From: Porphyromonas sp. COT-239 OH1446
GTDB lineage: Bacteria > Bacteroidota > Bacteroidia > Bacteroidales > Porphyromonadaceae
Length of the DNA: 64,000 bases
Direction of reading: 5' to 3'
Assembly: GCF_000768875.1 (NCBI RefSeq)
Contig: NZ_JRAO01000036.1
Span: 15,672-79,671 of the forward strand
The translations under genes and the position numbers were made by a program. The notes under the pieces were generated by a model. It did no database searches, had not been told where the DNA came from, and saw nothing but the letters and a program-made list of their open reading frames with translations. Below are positions 35,308 through 45,679 of the stretch, piece by piece (within the stretch, counting starts at the first letter, position 1; every line of letters starts with the position of its first letter).

Positions 35308-36519
35308 TTAGCTTATATCCTTGGCTAGTACCTTGGCGGCCATCTCTTGACCGATAGCCCAGGCCTGCTCCATGACGGCAGGTAGGTCGGCCATTTTGAG
35401 CTCGAAGGGTGTACCTACCAGTTCCCAGTTCATTTCTTCTGCGAAGGGTGCTAGCTTCTTGACCGAGGCAGGTGCCCAGGTGTAAGAGCCGAAAATCGAG
35501 TAGAGACGCCCCTTCACCTCACGAATACGTACGAGATTCATGATAGTCTCCAGCGGGGTAAAGATGCCGCCGCAATATGTGGGGCTACCGATGATGAGGC
35601 CCTTGTAGCGGAAGATGTCTCTGAGGATGACAGAGGGGTCGCTGTGGCTGACATTGTAGCATACTACCTTCTTGACGCCAGCTGCTGCAAGCGACTGAGC
35701 AACGACATCGGCGAGCTGCTCCGTATTGCCATACATGGAGCCATAGAGTACGACCACACCCTCCTCGCCCTCGTAGCGGCTAAGGCGGTCATAGATCTCA
35801 TAAGCCTTGTCGAAGTGGGCTGGAGTCCACACCACCCCATGGGTAGGACAAACATAGTCTACCTCGAGGCCCTGCTGCTTGATGTTGGCGAAGGCCTTCT
35901 GAACGAAGTTGCCATACTTGCCGACGATGCAAGAGTAGTAACGGGACATCTCTCCGAGATACAGATCCAGATCTGCCGAGTGATCGAATATATGCCCATT
36001 GAGAGCTCCGAAAGTCCCAAAGGCATCGGCTGAGAAAAGAATCTTCTGCGTCTGTTCGTAGGTGAACATCACCTCTGGCCAGTGTACCATAGGGGCAAGA
36101 AGAAAGGAGAACTCATGCTTGCCCACACGGATAGCATCACCGCTCTTGACCTCGATCAACCCATCGGTAATGCCATGATACCCCTTGAGCATATCAAAGG
36201 TTTTCTTGTTCCCAATGATCTTCACATCGGGATAACGCTTGCGTAGAAGCCCAATTGAGCCACCATGATCGGGCTCCATATGATTGACAATTAGGTAGTC
36301 TAGGGGTCTATCTCCCAGGACGAGCTCTAGCTTGTGAAAGAATACATCCGAGTAGCACACGTCTACTGTATCAATCAGCGTCGTAACCTCATCTACAACA
36401 AGATAAGAGTTGTACGACACCCCATGTGGCAGAGACCACATATTTTCGAAGAGGGCTTTGCTGCGATCATTAACTCCGACATAATACACGGAGTCCGTTA
36501 CTTGAGGTACTGTATACAT
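35308..36519 (-). CDS. flavodiiron protein (A-type flavoprotein)
   Basis: A 403-residue protein with an N-terminal MBL-fold diiron domain and a C-terminal flavodoxin domain. The iron ligands are visible as HMEPDHGGS (H-x-E-x-D-H), then H of MVHWPEVM, D of [11 protein letters not shown] and H of PTHGVVW. FMN binding is [13 protein letters not shown] at about residues 260-272. These enzymes reduce O2 to water or NO to N2O in anaerobes, so it is probably an oxygen or nitric oxide defence. Confidence 0.95.
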   Translation of the reverse strand: MYTVPQVTDSVYYVGVNDRSKALFENMWSLPHGVSYNSYLVVDEVTTLIDTVDVCYSDVFFHKLELVLGDRPLDYLIVNHMEPDHGGSIGLLRKRYPDVKIIGNKKTFDMLKGYHGITDGLIEVKSGDAIRVGKHEFSFLLAPMVHWPEVMFTYEQTQKILFSADAFGTFGALNGHIFDHSADLDLYLGEMSRYYSCIVGKYGNFVQKAFANIKQQGLEVDYVCPTHGVVWTPAHFDKAYEIYDRLSRYEGEEGVVVLYGSMYGNTEQLADVVAQSLAAAGVKKVVCYNVSHSDPSVILRDIFRYKGLIIGSPTYCGGIFTPLETIMNLVRIREVKGRLYSIFGSYTWAPASVKKLAPFAEEMNWELVGTPFELKMADLPAVMEQAWAIGQEMAAKVLAKDIS

Positions 36520-36533
36520 AAGGGTTGAATTAT

Positions 36534-37394
36534 TTAGTTTCCATTGATCTGATAGGAAGTACTCTTAGCTCTCTTCAGGGCTCGAACGATGAGCCACAGG
36601 CCTAGGACAACGAAGGGGATACTCAGTAGCTGCCCCATATTTAGCCCGATGCTATCGATTAGGTCTAGCTCCCAAGGCTCTTGGACGACCTTGATCCTCT
36701 CAATGAATATTCTCGCACCAAAGATCCCTGAGAGCAAGACCCCAACGAGGAGTCCCGAATAGCGACGTGCGGCATCTCTAGCGAAGTAGAGCCACATACA
36801 CAGAGCGAAGACAAACAGATAGGCCAAGGCCTCATAGAGCTGCGTTGGATGGCAACCGATAGATAAGTCCGGTACTAGCTGATGGTACTCTTGCGAGCGA
36901 ACGAAGCGGAAGCCCCAGGGCACATCCGTAGGACGGCCAAAAACCTCACTATTCATCAAGTTACCTAGGCGGATCATCGCTGCGACAATGCCTACAGGTA
37001 CGGCTACTCGATCCATTGCCCAAAGCATTGGGAGCTTGGTAACTCGCCGAGAATAGAGCCATATAGCGACTATGACGCCGATCGTCCCTCCGTGGCTCGC
37101 TAGTCCACCCTCCCAGGTGAAAAGGATCTTGATCGGATTGGCCAGGTAATACAGAGGATCATAGAAGAGGACGTGCCCTAGTCTAGCCCCTACTATAGTG
37201 CCCACAAAGATGTAAATGAAGAGCGAGTCCAGCCACTCAGGCTTGAGGTCCTCTCGCTTCCATATACGGGCCTCGATCATAGGGCCGAGGAAGAGCAAGC
37301 CAGCGGCAAAGAGCAGGGCATACCAACGTATCTCTCGAGAGAAGATCTCGAAGAGTACAGGATCTACATCCCAATTGATGTAATGAGGTAGCAT
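36534..37394 (-). CDS. lgt: prolipoprotein diacylglyceryl transferase
   Basis: A 286-residue inner-membrane enzyme that attaches diacylglycerol to lipobox cysteines, the first step of lipoprotein maturation. The signature [15 protein letters not shown] lies mid-protein. The catalytic His loop is [13 protein letters not shown], and about seven membrane helices are visible. It serves the several lipoproteins seen here, such as the OmpA and thioredoxin-fold genes. It is 14 bases before the flavodiiron gene in the same direction. Confidence 0.96.
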   Translation of the reverse strand: MLPHYINWDVDPVLFEIFSREIRWYALLFAAGLLFLGPMIEARIWKREDLKPEWLDSLFIYIFVGTIVGARLGHVLFYDPLYYLANPIKILFTWEGGLASHGGTIGVIVAIWLYSRRVTKLPMLWAMDRVAVPVGIVAAMIRLGNLMNSEVFGRPTDVPWGFRFVRSQEYHQLVPDLSIGCHPTQLYEALAYLFVFALCMWLYFARDAARRYSGLLVGVLLSGIFGARIFIERIKVVQEPWELDLIDSIGLNMGQLLSIPFVVLGLWLIVRALKRAKSTSYQINGN

Positions 37395-37440
37395 GATCAG
37401 GTTCGTTAGTTCAGTCGAAGTATTTGTTTTATTTCTAAGT

Positions 37441-38346
37441 CTAGCAGAGCTTAGCGATCCACCCCTCCCTTGCGCCCGGTAGCAAGTCGATGACAGGGAT
37501 CTCGAGCATGGTGTAGCAGCCTGGGTTCAGTCGCTTGCTTGCACGGGCCACGCAAACGAGGATCTGCGCTGTCAGGGCGGGGTTATTGATCTTCATGTTA
37601 AACTCCAGGAGTTGATTGTGGGTTACGCCTGAGATCCCCTTGCGCACCATATTCACCCCATGCCCCATATCCGTCAGGGCATCTACATCCTCCACGAAGC
37701 GAACATGCGTCTCGTCATGGACGAAGTAGTCATCCTCTTTGATGGCCCGAGCGACAGCATCGGCGTTATAACCATCCTCCAGCTCCACATACACCATACG
37801 GCGATGAATGCCCGTACCCGTAGGGATAGTCATCGAGAGAGCTTTGCGCACGCCAGCGACAGCCTTGACTGCGACGGTATGCCCCATGCTCATCCCAGGG
37901 CCAAAGTTGGTATAGGTAATCCCCTTGGGGACAATGGCCTCCATTAGAGCACGAACCATAGAGTCGCTGCCTGGATCCCAGCCGGAGGCGATGACCGCCA
38001 CTGTATTGTGTACCCGAGCTGCTGCCGAGAGGTTGGCCCTAAGATCTATTATACCCCCATGGATATCGAAGCTGTCCACGGTGGCGATACCACGAGAGAG
38101 GATTTCAAGGGCCGTCTGCTCGACGAGGCGTGTAGGTGTGCAGAGCAAGGCCACATCAACTCGCTCCAGCTCGTCAATGCTGCCTACCACGGGGTAAGAT
38201 CTAATTTCATTCGGGATGTCTTGGGGATTGCGTCGTACGATGCCTGCAATCTCGAAGTCAGGGGCTGCCTCGAGGGCCGCTACTGCATAGCGACCGATAT
38301 TGCCATAGCCGACAACGGCTGCTCTGATGATTTTATTTTCTGTCAT
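37441..38346 (-). CDS. ddh: meso-diaminopimelate dehydrogenase
   Basis: A 301-residue NADPH enzyme making meso-DAP from tetrahydrodipicolinate in one step for lysine and peptidoglycan. The Rossmann motif [15 protein letters not shown] starts at residue 11. [19 protein letters not shown] and [15 protein letters not shown] match DAP dehydrogenase substrate-site regions. Its presence suggests the dehydrogenase branch of DAP synthesis. Confidence 0.94.
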   Translation of the reverse strand: MTENKIIRAAVVGYGNIGRYAVAALEAAPDFEIAGIVRRNPQDIPNEIRSYPVVGSIDELERVDVALLCTPTRLVEQTALEILSRGIATVDSFDIHGGIIDLRANLSAAARVHNTVAVIASGWDPGSDSMVRALMEAIVPKGITYTNFGPGMSMGHTVAVKAVAGVRKALSMTIPTGTGIHRRMVYVELEDGYNADAVARAIKEDDYFVHDETHVRFVEDVDALTDMGHGVNMVRKGISGVTHNQLLEFNMKINNPALTAQILVCVARASKRLNPGCYTMLEIPVIDLLPGAREGWIAKLC

Positions 38347-38403
38347 ACAATAATTAAAGTCCGTATTCGCAGGGCGAATGGCCTCTCGAGAGGCATAGTG
38401 CTA

Positions 38404-38411
38404 CAAAGATA
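38404..38411 (-). promoter_or_regulatory. -7 promoter element for ddh
   Basis: TATCTTTG on the minus strand, 58 bases before the ddh ATG. Confidence 0.55.
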
Positions 38412-38539
38412 GCAATAATACTTTGGCTAGGCCGCTCGGGATAATCAAGGGCAAAAAATTGGACTTATGCTGCGAAGCTACTTCCTCTGCAATTGAGCCT
38501 ACCCAGGAAGAGCAGTAGAGAGCCTATCGAGGTCGTTGT

Positions 38540-38620
38540 GGAGACTCAAGTAGGACTTCACTCGAGGTATAAGTAGGAGCTCGTTCGAGGTCTAGATAGG
38601 ATCTCAACAGCATTCCTATC
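38540..38620. repeat. 23-bp tandem brick array, locus 4
   Basis: Direct cores AAGTAGGA, AAGTAGGA and AGATAGGA start at 38548, 38571 and 38594, exactly 23 bp apart, followed by a decayed inverted unit (ATTCCTATC). The gap 38347-38873 otherwise holds the ddh promoter and a hairpin at 38737-38772. Confidence 0.85.
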
Positions 38621-38736
38621 GGGGATCGGTTGCGCAGACCGAGGGAATATTTATAAGTCGCTGTTATTCAGATAAAAATAAGAATTCATTAGGGCTAAGA
38701 TCGAGCCCTCCATTCTCTATACCTCTATGATACGAA

Positions 38737-38772
38737 GAGGGTGCGATGGGGAGGTAATCCCATCGCACCCTC
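38737..38772 (-). terminator. hairpin after queD
   Basis: GAGGGTGCGATGGG (38737-38750) pairs over 14 bp with CCCATCGCACCCTC (38759-38772) around an 8-nt loop. It lies 101 bases after the queD stop. There is no clear T-run, so it may act as an RNA 3'-end stabiliser. Confidence 0.65.
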
Positions 38773-38873
38773 AAGGTCAATATCTCAACGCTCTGGGCCT
38801 GGACTCACGATACTCCCACAGGCGAGCACAGGGACACTCACCTACCCTAATAGCAGCCCCCGCAGAGAGGGCA

Positions 38874-39293
38874 CTAGAGGGCGCAAGCGGCAGAGCACTT
38901 GCGTGTCTCCTCGACGGAGACGCTCACAAGGCGAACCCCTGTACCCACGAGCTGCCGAGGGCCGACCTCGTGCAGCAAATAGGCTGCCATTTGCTCGGCC
39001 GTGGGGTTAAAGGGCACAACGATAAGGTCCTCTGCTGCGATACGCCTTAGCTCGGAGAGGAGAGGATCTTCGCTCCAGAGCATCATACGATGATCCCAGT
39101 GCTCCTCCAGCCATAGGCAGAGGCGCTCCTTGATCACTCCGAAGTCAATCACTCGCCCCAGGGCATCGAGCTGCTCTGCCGTGCAGGTGAAGTGAATGCG
39201 ATAGTTGTGTCCGTGCAGGTGTCGACACTTATTTTCGTGTCCAACGACACGATGCCCCATGCTGATGTCATGGTAGCGTTGTACAGTAGTCAT
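38874..39293 (-). CDS. queD: 6-carboxy-tetrahydropterin synthase QueD
   Basis: A 139-residue zinc enzyme of queuosine precursor synthesis. Catalytic Cys and zinc His are in KCRHLHGHNY (about residues 22-31), with an upstream His in MGHRVVGHE and the family WDHRMML and VSVEET motifs. Eukaryotic-type pyruvoyl-tetrahydropterin synthases share the fold, but the CxxxHxH spacing favours QueD. QueG for the last step is encoded at 52.2 kb. Confidence 0.9.
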   Translation of the reverse strand: MTTVQRYHDISMGHRVVGHENKCRHLHGHNYRIHFTCTAEQLDALGRVIDFGVIKERLCLWLEEHWDHRMMLWSEDPLLSELRRIAAEDLIVVPFNPTAEQMAAYLLHEVGPRQLVGTGVRLVSVSVEETRKCSAACAL

Positions 39294-39333
39294 GAGCTTA
39301 ATACAAATGAAAAATAAAAGAGGAGCGACCTCC

Positions 39334-39795
39334 CTACGGCTCTAGATTGAAGCCATCGGGCAAGAAGCCACTTACATCTCCCCCGAAGTGCAGGAGCTCT
39401 CGCACTACGGTCGAGCTGATATGCGTTAGCCGTTGCGAGGCCGGCAATAGTACGGTCTCCATATCGGCAATATGTCGGTTAAGGTCTGCCAGTGTACGTT
39501 CATATTCCATATCCGTACTACTGCGTACGCCTCTGAGCAACACCTTGACCCCCTGTTTGAGGGCAAAGTCTACCGTAAGGCCGTCATAGGTATAGACCTG
39601 CACTCTAGGGTCAGAGGCGTAGTAAGTCTGTATCTGCTTGAGACGCTGCTCGGGGGTGAAGAGGCTTCTTTTGCTCTCATTGACCCCGATAGCGATGATG
39701 ATCTCATCGAAGAGGCGAAGGCCTCGACTGACAATATTGGCATGGCCCTGGGTGAATGGGTCGAAAGAGCCTGCATACATAGCCACTCTACTCAT
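39334..39795 (-). CDS. coaD: phosphopantetheine adenylyltransferase
   Basis: A 153-residue nucleotidyltransferase making dephospho-CoA. The nucleotide motif is AGSFDPFTQGHANIV (TxGH at residues 15-18), and LLRGVRSSTDMEYE and ISSTVVRELL are typical CoaD segments. It follows the M24 peptidase gene by 10 bases. Confidence 0.97.
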   Translation of the reverse strand: MSRVAMYAGSFDPFTQGHANIVSRGLRLFDEIIIAIGVNESKRSLFTPEQRLKQIQTYYASDPRVQVYTYDGLTVDFALKQGVKVLLRGVRSSTDMEYERTLADLNRHIADMETVLLPASQRLTHISSTVVRELLHFGGDVSGFLPDGFNLEP

Positions 39796-39805
39796 AATCC
39801 GAATA

Positions 39806-40978
39806 CTAGTTTGCTTGGGTTAGGTCTATAATCTCTTCGCTCATGGGGGTTAGGTTCTCGACCCTACCCTCAGTAACGAGATAGGTATTCTCCACTCCGA
39901 GAGCTCCTATGCCTGGCAGGACGAACTTCGGCTCATAGGCAATCACCATCCCGACCTCAAGCACATCCCGACTTCTACCCATCAGAACTGGTAGCTCATT
40001 GATCTGTAGACCGATACCATGACCAACGAACTGAGCCTGCTGCTTCGTCCCCATAAAGTAGGCCTCAGCACCAGCCTCTCGCACCCTACTCAATGTCTCC
40101 TGGTAGAGGTCTGCGCACGAAGTCCCTGGGGCGGCCTGATCCATCACCTCTCGGTGCAGCTGACAGCTGAGCTCATGCAGACGGTAAGCCTCTTCGGGTA
40201 ACCGTCCGACAGAGAAGGTTCGGGTAAGGTCAGAGATATAGGGGCTGTAGTTGCCAGCCATATCGACCATGACAGAGAGCCCCTCTTCGAGGAGCGTCCC
40301 ATTGGCTCCGATCGGCAGAGCTAAGCAACCTTCTCCTCCCATGGCGAAGTCATAGGGCGAGGGTATCTGAGCATTGTCGCCAGCGATGAGGCTACCCATG
40401 AAGATCTCCATCGAAGCTCCATAGGTACGGAAGATCCCAATCGAACCATGGCGACGCATCAGCCGCTCAACCTCTATTTGTAGGTCAAGGTCTGTCATCC
40501 CAGCCCGATACAGCGAGGGGATCTGTGTGTAGACCTCAACGTGCCTGCGAGTAGTCTGTCGGAAGGTCTCGATCTCCAGTGGTGTTTTGATCATCCGAGC
40601 CATACGCATCATGGGGCTACAATTCGTCCACTGACACTGGGGCAGGATGCCCATCAAGCGTACAGCCTCTGTATGGCTCATCTCGTCCAGCTCTAGACCC
40701 ACATGCCTCCAGGAGAGGGCCTCGTGGACGAGCTCCGGTAGCTGCTCGACCTTACGCATAGGGACGAAGTCGGGCGAGAGCTCAGGCAGGTGCTGCGGGC
40801 GACGTACGAGCAGCTTGGGCGAGCCCTCCGATGGTACGACGACGAGCCCTTGGTAGATCACCCCCGAGAGGTAGAGGGTATTGACATTGCTGGTTAGCAG
40901 TAGAGCATCCAGCCCCTCACGCTGCATCAAGAGTTGAACCCGTTCGAGGCGCAGATGGAGATCGGTAGAGAGTTGCAT
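39806..40978 (-). CDS. M24-family Xaa-Pro aminopeptidase-like protein
   Basis: A 390-residue pita-bread-fold metallopeptidase. Residues about 1-125 form a creatinase-like N-terminal domain. The metal ligands are the two Asp in VMVDMAGNYSPYISDLTRTF, His in FVGHGIGLQINE, and Glu in AYEPKF and GVENTYLV. Such enzymes remove residues before proline, useful in a peptide-fermenting organism. It has no signal peptide, so it is cytosolic. It lies between dnaB and coaD in a leftward gene run. Confidence 0.92.
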   Translation of the reverse strand: MQLSTDLHLRLERVQLLMQREGLDALLLTSNVNTLYLSGVIYQGLVVVPSEGSPKLLVRRPQHLPELSPDFVPMRKVEQLPELVHEALSWRHVGLELDEMSHTEAVRLMGILPQCQWTNCSPMMRMARMIKTPLEIETFRQTTRRHVEVYTQIPSLYRAGMTDLDLQIEVERLMRRHGSIGIFRTYGASMEIFMGSLIAGDNAQIPSPYDFAMGGEGCLALPIGANGTLLEEGLSVMVDMAGNYSPYISDLTRTFSVGRLPEEAYRLHELSCQLHREVMDQAAPGTSCADLYQETLSRVREAGAEAYFMGTKQQAQFVGHGIGLQINELPVLMGRSRDVLEVGMVIAYEPKFVLPGIGALGVENTYLVTEGRVENLTPMSEEIIDLTQAN

Positions 40979-41028
40979 AGTTTTTGAAGGGTTATGGGAA
41001 GAAGGTAGGCCAAGGAAGAGCCATAGCT

Positions 41029-42555
41029 CTAGAGGCCGCTGAGTGGATCAAATGGGACGTTCACTTCCGAGGACGAATAGTCATGCGCAGGCCCTATCGC
41101 CTGAGCCTTGCCCTCGTTGAAGCGGCGAGACTTACGATCCTGTCGGGTCATCGAGGAGAATCGGGCAAACTCTGACCTAAAGAGCAGGCGCACATCACCC
41201 ACCGAGCCATTGCGATGCTTGGCAATGATGAACTCACCCGTCCCCCTAAGATCCTCACCTGTATTGGGGTCGTTGTAGATCTTGTAATACTCTGGCCTGT
41301 GGATGAAGCAGACAATGTCCGCATCCTGTTCGATAGCCCCAGACTCACGTAGATCAGAGAGCTGCGGACGCTTACTATTGGCATCCCCCTGGCGGGTCTC
41401 GACAGAGCGGTTAAGCTGCGAGAGGGCAATGATAGGGATGCGCAGCTCTTTGGCCAGCATCTTGAGCGATCGAGAGATCATACTCACCTCTTGCTCACGG
41501 TTGCCATAGTTCATCCCACTGGCATTCATCAGCTGGAGATAGTCGATGATGATGATCCGAACCCCGTACTCACGCACTAGGCGACGAGCCTTAGTACGCA
41601 GCTCAAATATCGAGAGGCTGGGTGTGTCGTTGATATACAGTGGGGCGGACTCGAGTAAACCTAGACCATTCTTGAGACGATCCCATTCGGCATCCTTGAG
41701 TTGACCATTTTTGATCACATCGCCAGGGATCTCGGCCACGTTGCTAACGAAGCGTTTCCCGAGCTGCACATCACTCATTTCTAGGTTGAAGAGGGCCACT
41801 GGGATATTCAGGTCCACTGCCATATTCTTTGCCATGGAGACCACAAAGGCCGTCTTACCCATGGCTGGACGGGCAGCGATGATGATGAGGTCTGAGCTTT
41901 GCCAGCCCGAGGTCATGCGGTCGATCTCGCCGAAGCCAGAGGGGACACCACTGATACCAGTGCCCTCGTTGGCTGCATTCTGAATATCGCTTAGGATCTC
42001 CCTGGTCAAGAGCTTGATCGGGGAGAAGTCTTTAGAGTTCTTCTTCTGAGCTATCTCGAAGAGCTTCCCTTCGGCTCGCTGCATCTGTTCCTCGACATCC
42101 TCTTGGTCTTCAAAAGCGTCGTTGAGAACCTCAGAGGAGAAACCGATGAGTCGCCGACTCAGAGCTTTCTTCTGAATGATCGAGGCATGATATTCAAGGC
42201 TCGAGGTGGAGAGGACTTTGAAGGTCAAGCCTGTGATATAGGACTCTCCTCCTACCTCCTCCAAATGCCCTGTACGACGTAGCTCTTCGGTTACGGTGAG
42301 GAAGTCTATAGGGTGCTGGTTCATCGCCAGCGTAGACATAGCCGTGAAGATGATCTCATGCGCCTTGACATAGAATGCCTCGGGCGAGAGTAGCTCTCCC
42401 ACACGGGCAAAAGCATCCTTCTCCAAAAGGATGGCCCCGAGGACAATCTCCTCAAAGTCGGGAACCTGGGGGGGCTTACGCCCATCCAGGTTCTCCACTA
42501 CCGATACCCGAGCTGGTGCTTTGCGCTGAGGACGCTTGGGCTGGTTTGCAGTCAT
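41029..42555 (-). CDS. dnaB: replicative DNA helicase DnaB
   Basis: A 508-residue hexameric helicase of the replication fork. It has an N-terminal helical domain (PQVPDFEEIVLGAILLEKDAF, about 30-150) and a RecA-type ATPase with Walker A AARPAMGKTAF (about residues 230-240), Walker B IIIIDYLQLM, and QLNRSVE and DADIVCFIHRPEYY motifs. The tail is longer than the core and ends in a variable region. No intein is seen. It lies 24 bases after lepA. Confidence 0.97.
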   Translation of the reverse strand: MTANQPKRPQRKAPARVSVVENLDGRKPPQVPDFEEIVLGAILLEKDAFARVGELLSPEAFYVKAHEIIFTAMSTLAMNQHPIDFLTVTEELRRTGHLEEVGGESYITGLTFKVLSTSSLEYHASIIQKKALSRRLIGFSSEVLNDAFEDQEDVEEQMQRAEGKLFEIAQKKNSKDFSPIKLLTREILSDIQNAANEGTGISGVPSGFGEIDRMTSGWQSSDLIIIAARPAMGKTAFVVSMAKNMAVDLNIPVALFNLEMSDVQLGKRFVSNVAEIPGDVIKNGQLKDAEWDRLKNGLGLLESAPLYINDTPSLSIFELRTKARRLVREYGVRIIIIDYLQLMNASGMNYGNREQEVSMISRSLKMLAKELRIPIIALSQLNRSVETRQGDANSKRPQLSDLRESGAIEQDADIVCFIHRPEYYKIYNDPNTGEDLRGTGEFIIAKHRNGSVGDVRLLFRSEFARFSSMTRQDRKSRRFNEGKAQAIGPAHDYSSSEVNVPFDPLSGL

Positions 42556-42579
42556 ATTGTTTTCTTAGTGGGAGAGAGT

Positions 42580-44370
42580 TTAGTCTAGTTTCAATACGGC
42601 AAGGAATGCCTTCTGAGGTACTTCTACAGTTCCGATTTGCTTCATACGCTTCTTCCCCTCCTTCTGCTTCTCCAGCAGCTTTCTCTTACGAGAAACGTCC
42701 CCGCCGTAACACTTAGCCGTTACGTCCTTGCGCACTGCCTTAATCGTCTCACGAGCAATGATCTTACTCCCGATAGCAGCCTGGATCGCAATATCAAACT
42801 GCTGACGAGGGATGAGCTCCTTGAGCTTCTCACACATCCTACGTCCGAAGGGTACACTATTGTCGAAGTGCGTTAGGGTCGAGAGGGCATCTACGGGGTC
42901 GCCATTGAGCAGAATGTCGAGCTTGACGAGCTTGCTCGGGCGAAACTCACTGATATGGTAGTCAAAAGAAGCATAACCCTTGGAGATACTCTTGAGCTTG
43001 TCATAGAAGTCAATAACGATCTCTCCAAGAGGCAGATCAAAGAAGATTTCTATACGCTCTCCAGAGATGTACTCCTGCTTGACCAACTGACCTCGCTTTC
43101 CTAGGCATAGCGTCATAATCGGCCCAATATAGGCTGTATGGGTGATCACGCTGGCTCGGATATAGGGTTCTTCAATACGCTCTATCAGAGTCGGATCGGG
43201 TAGTCCAGAGGGATTGTGCACCTCTATACATCCACCCTTGCGGTCATAGACCTTGTACGACACGTTGGGCACTGTGGTGATCACATTCATATTGAACTCT
43301 CTATCCAAACGCTCCTGTATGATCTCCATGTGCAGCAGTCCCAGGAAGCCACAGCGGAATCCAAAGCCTAGAGCGGCAGAGCTCTCTGGCTGGAAGGTCA
43401 GAGAGGCATCGTTGAGCTGGAGCTTCTCCAGCGAGGCTCTTAGGTTCTCAAAGTCTTCACTCTCGATCGGATAGAGGCCAGCAAATACCATGGGTTTCAC
43501 CTCTTCAAATCCAGCAATAGCCTCCTTCGCTCCACCTGTCCGATGGGTAATGGTATCGCCGACCTTGACCTCCTTGCTGGTCTTGATCCCCGAGATGATA
43601 TAGCCTACATCGCCAGTCTTGACCTCGGCTCTAGGCTCCATATCCAGGCGGAGAACGCCGACCTCGTCGGCATCATACTCCTTGCCAGTGGCGATGAACT
43701 TAACCAAATCGCCCTTACGGATCACACCATTAACAACCTTGAAATAGGCGATAATGCCTCGGAAGGGGTTGAAGACGGAGTCAAAAATCAAGCACTGCAG
43801 AGGGGCTTCGGGATCACCCTTGGGGGGGGGAATGCGATCGACTATAGCACGCAGAATATCCTCCACACCAAGCCCTGTCTTGCCGCTTGCCCGGATGATC
43901 TCCTCTCGCTTGCAGCCCAAGAGCTCGATGATCTGATCCTCAACCTCTTCGGGCATAGCACTAGGCAGATCGACCTTATTGACTATAGGGATGATCTCGA
44001 GATCCTGCTCGAGGGCCATGTAGAGGTTAGAGATAGTCTGTGCCTGAATGCCCTGTGCGGCATCGACGATCAGCAGAGCCCCTTCGCAGGCAGCGATCGA
44101 TCGGGAGACCTCATAGGAGAAGTCTACATGCCCCGGGGTATCTATGAGGTTGAGGACGTAGTCTTGCCCGTCCTGCTTATAATTCATCTGTATGGCATGG
44201 CTCTTGATCGTGATACCACGTTCACGCTCAAGATCCATGTTGTCAAGCACCTGAGCCTGCAAATCCTTGCCCGATACGGTCTGCGTTGTCTCGAGCAAAC
44301 GGTCAGCCAAGGTACTCTTACCATGGTCGATATGTGCGATAATGCAAAAGTTGCGGATCTTATTCATCAT
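42580..44370 (-). CDS. lepA: elongation factor 4 (LepA)
   Basis: A 596-residue translational GTPase that acts on stalled or mistranslocated ribosomes. G1 is [11 protein letters not shown]3 DTPGHVDF and G4 NKVDL. The EF4-specific C-terminal domain ends [21 protein letters not shown]. Start ATG 44370 or 44367 is chosen; a longer reading lacks family similarity. It overlaps the upstream gene by 11 bases, and a -7 element ends only 6 bases before the ATG, so a leaderless mRNA is possible. Confidence 0.97.
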   Translation of the reverse strand: MMNKIRNFCIIAHIDHGKSTLADRLLETTQTVSGKDLQAQVLDNMDLERERGITIKSHAIQMNYKQDGQDYVLNLIDTPGHVDFSYEVSRSIAACEGALLIVDAAQGIQAQTISNLYMALEQDLEIIPIVNKVDLPSAMPEEVEDQIIELLGCKREEIIRASGKTGLGVEDILRAIVDRIPPPKGDPEAPLQCLIFDSVFNPFRGIIAYFKVVNGVIRKGDLVKFIATGKEYDADEVGVLRLDMEPRAEVKTGDVGYIISGIKTSKEVKVGDTITHRTGGAKEAIAGFEEVKPMVFAGLYPIESEDFENLRASLEKLQLNDASLTFQPESSAALGFGFRCGFLGLLHMEIIQERLDREFNMNVITTVPNVSYKVYDRKGGCIEVHNPSGLPDPTLIERIEEPYIRASVITHTAYIGPIMTLCLGKRGQLVKQEYISGERIEIFFDLPLGEIVIDFYDKLKSISKGYASFDYHISEFRPSKLVKLDILLNGDPVDALSTLTHFDNSVPFGRRMCEKLKELIPRQQFDIAIQAAIGSKIIARETIKAVRKDVTAKCYGGDVSRKRKLLEKQKEGKKRMKQIGTVEVPQKAFLAVLKLD

Positions 44371-45616
44371 GGCTGCAAAGATAACAATTAAGCAAGACTT
44401 GACTGCCATCTGAGAGCCTAGTGCCCAGGAGGGTTCGTTCGCCTCCGTCCTTGATGCCAAGGCGGCTACGCAACTCGTCGGGAGAGAGACTAAGATTGCG
44501 ACAACTGATCTGAGCCCGCCCAAGGCGTTTGCCTATAGTCCTGAGTTGTGAAGCTCTTAGAGGGATGACCTCTTGACAACGAAAGCGGCGGCCTATAAAC
44601 TCCGCCTTATACTCATCAGAGGTGTAGAGGTGAGCATCCGGGTGCAGAGCCTCTAGATCATAGCGAGCGGCAATACTCTTGAAGAAGCCTGACTTCATCA
44701 TAGCGGGCGAGGGCTCATAGACATACTCCCCTACTACGCTCGCTATGCGCTGTGGGGCAGTAGCCTCCTCACTCCATCCCCTATGCCAGCAGAGCTCTTG
44801 CCTCTGCCCCTTGCTGTCAATCTCCACGACATATACGGGCACAGACTCTGGAGAGAGTGGAGGGATCGAGAGATCCATTAGTAGGAGTAGCTCCTTAACC
44901 TCCTGCTTTACTGAGACAATATGCAGCTCTCGGGTATGAGGAGCTTGTTGGAGGGTATGTATCAGATCGAGCATAGGAGAGAGCTTAACGAGCAACCTAG
45001 GCCGTGGGCTACCCATGCCGTCATAGAGTGGAGGCAGCCGCTCGAGCAGTTCACTCAAAGAGGGGCTACAATCCTCAATGGCATAGACACGATGCTGCCG
45101 ATCCACCCCAGCCCTACGAGCTGGATCGACATAGATAAGGCTCGGGCGATGCTCTCGAACCAAGGCCTCCAGTAGCTCCATCGAGTTGCCGTGTACGATA
45201 GAGAAGCTTCCTCGTGGTAGGAGGCGGGGCAGATTGTACGAGGCCGCCTCGATGAGGGCCTCTTGCTCCTCGACGTATATCCCCCCAGCAGCCCTCTCGA
45301 CGAAAGCGGAGAAATCTACGCCCAGTCCACCACTAAGCTCTAAAACTAGATCCTGACCATCGACGAAGCGTTGCTTGTAGGTCGCAGCCAATTGGCTGGA
45401 GCATTGCTCCAGGCTCAGAGACGAGGGGAGGTATACCCCCTGGCTCGCCCAATGAGGGAGCTTACGCTCTAGTGCCTTCCTCTCCTTGATTTGCAGGGCT
45501 ACAGCCGAGCGCAGTGAGGGGGGGATCTGAGTACTACCCAATAAGATGCGCTCGGGAGAGAGATGTTGATACTGATCTCGATAGGCTATGATTTGTGCAA
45601 TCTCTTCTGATGTCAT
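44360..45616 (-). CDS. THUMP-like, class I SAM methyltransferase-fold protein
   Basis: A 418-residue protein. The N-terminal helical part is followed by a SAM-binding-like motif [16 protein letters not shown] (about residues 88-103), then IYVDPARR, a DPPR-like motif seen in nucleic-acid methyltransferases. The C-terminal third ([19 protein letters not shown]...[18 protein letters not shown]) looks like the THUMP-like RNA-binding domain. It is probably an RNA methyltransferase, target unknown. It runs into lepA and follows radA. Confidence 0.78.
   Translation of the reverse strand: MTSEEIAQIIAYRDQYQHLSPERILLGSTQIPPSLRSAVALQIKERKALERKLPHWASQGVYLPSSLSLEQCSSQLAATYKQRFVDGQDLVLELSGGLGVDFSAFVERAAGGIYVEEQEALIEAASYNLPRLLPRGSFSIVHGNSMELLEALVREHRPSLIYVDPARRAGVDRQHRVYAIEDCSPSLSELLERLPPLYDGMGSPRPRLLVKLSPMLDLIHTLQQAPHTRELHIVSVKQEVKELLLLMDLSIPPLSPESVPVYVVEIDSKGQRQELCWHRGWSEEATAPQRIASVVGEYVYEPSPAMMKSGFFKSIAARYDLEALHPDAHLYTSDEYKAEFIGRRFRCQEVIPLRASQLRTIGKRLGRAQISCRNLSLSPDELRSRLGIKDGGERTLLGTRLSDGSQVLLNCYLCSHDE
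44376..44383 (-). promoter_or_regulatory. internal -7 element for lepA
   Basis: TATCTTTG on the minus strand, inside the last codons of the THUMP-like gene and 5 bases before the lepA ATG. If used, transcription would start at or next to the start codon. Confidence 0.45.
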
Positions 45617-45679
45617 TGTCCATTAGTCTTTTTCAGTGCTAGATGCCATCCTAGCCAAAGCGAGCAGCAGGGGTGAAGC

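Noticed and set aside
43543-44391. Long antisense frame opposite lepA
   Set aside because: It mirrors lepA codon bias, has no promoter, and its protein lacks family features. Similar antisense frames opposite gcvP, GH92 (16325-17104), nrdA (26804-27529) and dpp5 (50008-50739) were rejected for the same reason.
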